From: Mobilitalea sp.
GTDB taxonomy: Bacteria; Bacillota_A; Clostridia; Lachnospirales; Lachnospiraceae
Assembly (NCBI GenBank): GCA_029974875.1
Contig: JARKQP010000786.1
Coordinates: 1-6,550, forward strand
Length of the DNA stretch: 6,550 nt
Direction: 5' to 3'
Shown: positions 5,698-6,550 of the stretch, piece by piece
Numbering within the stretch: position 1 is the first letter of the stretch
Layout: the number at the start of each line of letters is the position of its first letter
Made by a program: the position numbers and the translations under genes
The notes under the pieces: model-generated
What the model saw: only the letters and a program-made list of their open reading frames with translations
What the model was told of the DNA's origin: nothing
The model's database searches: none

Positions 5698-5879
5698 GAA
5701 GAATCCTGCTGGAGGAGGAAGGCTCATCCCACAGGAATAAAATTCTCCCAGAGGAGGAAATCCCATTCCACGGAGTAAAAGTCTCCTGGAGGAGGGAAAA
5801 CTCTCCCAAAGGAAGACAAATATTCCGTGGGAAGATAAAGCTTCCTATAGGAAGACAAATCCTTCAAAAGGAAGATTAG
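5698..5879 (+). repeat. Tandem array of about nine degenerate 17-20-nt mini-hairpin units
   Basis: Units begin with GAAG, GAGG, GAGT or GAAT and are 17, 20, 19, 19, 19, 20, 19, 20 and 20 nt long (5698-5714, 5715-5734, 5735-5753, 5754-5772, 5773-5791, 5792-5811, 5812-5830, 5831-5850, 5851-5870), then a partial unit 5871-5879. Each has a purine-rich first half and a pyrimidine run (usually TCC or TTC), then a purine-ended tail. Most units can fold into a tiny hairpin: GGAA/TTCC (unit 4), GGAG/CTCC (unit 5), GGGA/TCCC (unit 6), GGAA/TTCC (unit 7), GGAAG/CTTCC (unit 8), GAAG/CTTC (unit 9). GGAAGACAAAT recurs exactly at 5811 and 5850. More decayed copies may extend back to about 5650. The array fills most of the gap between the binding-protein and permease genes and ends at the permease ribosome binding site. 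Confidence 0.8.
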
Positions 5880-5889
5880 GAGGTAGAAC

Positions 5890-6550
5890 ATGTCAGCGAT
5901 TATATCAATTATCCTGGGGGTATTGGAGGAAGGATTAGTATATGCCATCATGGCCATGGGTGTATATATTACCTATAAGATACTGGACTTTCCCGACCTG
6001 TCCGTAGATGGAACATTTCCGCTGGGCAGTGCCGTAACGGCGGTATTAATTATAGCAGGAGTAAACCCAGTTCTGACACTGTTTATCTCCTTCCTGATAG
6101 GAGCCTGTGCCGGTATGCTGACCGGGCTGATCCACGTTAAGCTAAAGGTCAGGGATCTGCTGTCAGGTATTATTATGATGACAGCTCTGTATTCCCTTAA
6201 TTTAAGGATTGCAGGAAGGGCGAACCTGCCCATCTTTTCACAGGATACTATTTTTAAAAATGCATTTTTTAAGACCATGGTGCCGAAGGTGCTGCAGCCA
6301 TATACCATGCTGGTGCTGCTCCTGATCATTGCAGTTATCATGAAGCTATTGCTGGATGGGTATTTAAAGACAAAATCAGGATATCTGTTAAGGGCTGTGG
6401 GTGATAATGAGGTGCTGGTAACCGCCCTGGCGAAGGATAAAGGTACGGTAAAGATCATCGGCCTTGCTATTGCAAATGCCTTTGTCGCCCTTGCCGGAAG
6501 CATCTATGCCCAGAAGAGCGGATTCTTTGAAATATCCACCGGTACGGGAA
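5890..6550 (+). CDS. trpY: ABC transporter permease, TrpY-like (COG4120), 3' truncated by window
   Basis: The first 220 residues of an integral membrane permease of the branched-chain amino acid permease superfamily (BPD_transp_2). The frame stays open to the window end; full-length relatives are near 290-300 residues. Seen: hydrophobic segments at about 4-30, 46-58, 60-82, 92-105, 137-155 and 186-206; the family motif DFPDLSVDGTFPLG (33-46) after the first segment; and LRAVGDNE (167-174) in the cytoplasmic loop expected to touch the ATPase subunit. It would form the channel for the substrate delivered by the upstream lipoprotein. AGGAGG (5878-5883) lies 6 nt before the ATG, a near-perfect site. 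The 248-nt gap from the binding-protein gene is large for an operon and is occupied by the tandem array. An ATPase gene (TrpZ-like) is expected downstream. Confidence 0.92.
   Translation, partial: MSAIISIILGVLEEGLVYAIMAMGVYITYKILDFPDLSVDGTFPLGSAVTAVLIIAGVNPVLTLFISFLIGACAGMLTGLIHVKLKVRDLLSGIIMMTALYSLNLRIAGRANLPIFSQDTIFKNAFFKTMVPKVLQPYTMLVLLLIIAVIMKLLLDGYLKTKSGYLLRAVGDNEVLVTALAKDKGTVKIIGLAIANAFVALAGSIYAQKSGFFEISTGTG

Noticed and set aside
5607..5879. A 90-codon plus-strand reading frame running through the tandem array
   Set aside because: It starts inside the binding-protein gene in another frame without a ribosome binding site, repeat units of 19 and 20 nt break any peptide periodicity, and its openness follows from the purine-rich repeats. 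I treat it as non-coding.
5698..5879. CRISPR array
   Set aside because: Units are only 17-20 nt, contiguous with no unique spacers, and degenerate; there are no cas genes.
5724..6503. Long minus-strand frames opposite the array and permease (up to 176 codons)
   Set aside because: They are shadows of the permease, which shows clear family motifs, membrane segments and a strong ribosome binding site on the plus strand.

Overview
The window looks like a chromosomal segment from a spore-forming, low-to-mid GC Firmicute, most probably Clostridia of the Lachnospiraceae type. The support is a cotJABC-like spore coat operon, a T-box riboswitch, strong AGGAGG-type ribosome binding sites, sigma-A-like promoters and the overall codon style. 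No plasmid, phage or insertion-sequence gene is visible. The taxonomic assignment is inference.

Layout. (1) Bases 1-1464, plus strand: the 3' part of a DinG/Rad3/XPD-type iron-sulfur DNA helicase; its start lies before the window. (2) Bases 1511-2437, minus strand: a complete YegS/DgkB-type lipid kinase, convergent with the helicase and driven by a TTGACA-N17-TAAGAT promoter at 2478-2506. (3) Bases 2438-2955: a gene-free interval of about 500 bp. It holds a 123-nt near-perfect palindrome (2558-2680), a pair of imperfect 20-nt direct repeats, a possible mother-cell sigma promoter and two leader hairpins. (4) Bases 2956-4103, plus strand: cotJA, cotJB and cotJC (CotJC is a manganese-catalase-like protein), tightly packed and probably translationally coupled, closed by a strong intrinsic terminator at 4136-4182. 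(5) Bases 4194-4510: a sigma-A-like promoter followed by a full T-box riboswitch whose specifier loop reads UGG (Trp) and which ends in an intrinsic terminator. (6) Bases 4649-5641: a lipoprotein substrate-binding protein of the COG2984/TrpX type. (7) Bases 5641-5889: an intercistronic region made largely of about nine degenerate 17-20-nt tandem units, most able to form a small hairpin. (8) Bases 5890-6550: the 5' part of the matching COG4120/TrpY-type permease, cut by the window end.

How the genes fit together. The T-box and the transporter genes form one regulatory unit: low charged tRNA-Trp should favour antitermination and so expression of an ABC importer, which makes tryptophan (or a precursor) the likely substrate. 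An ATPase (TrpZ-like) gene is expected just beyond the window. The cotJ operon is a separate sporulation unit. The helicase and lipid kinase are unrelated housekeeping genes.

The most unusual signals are the tandem mini-hairpin array between the binding-protein and permease genes, and the long palindrome upstream of the lipid kinase, whose three paired-position mismatches all become G-U wobbles only in the minus-strand RNA.
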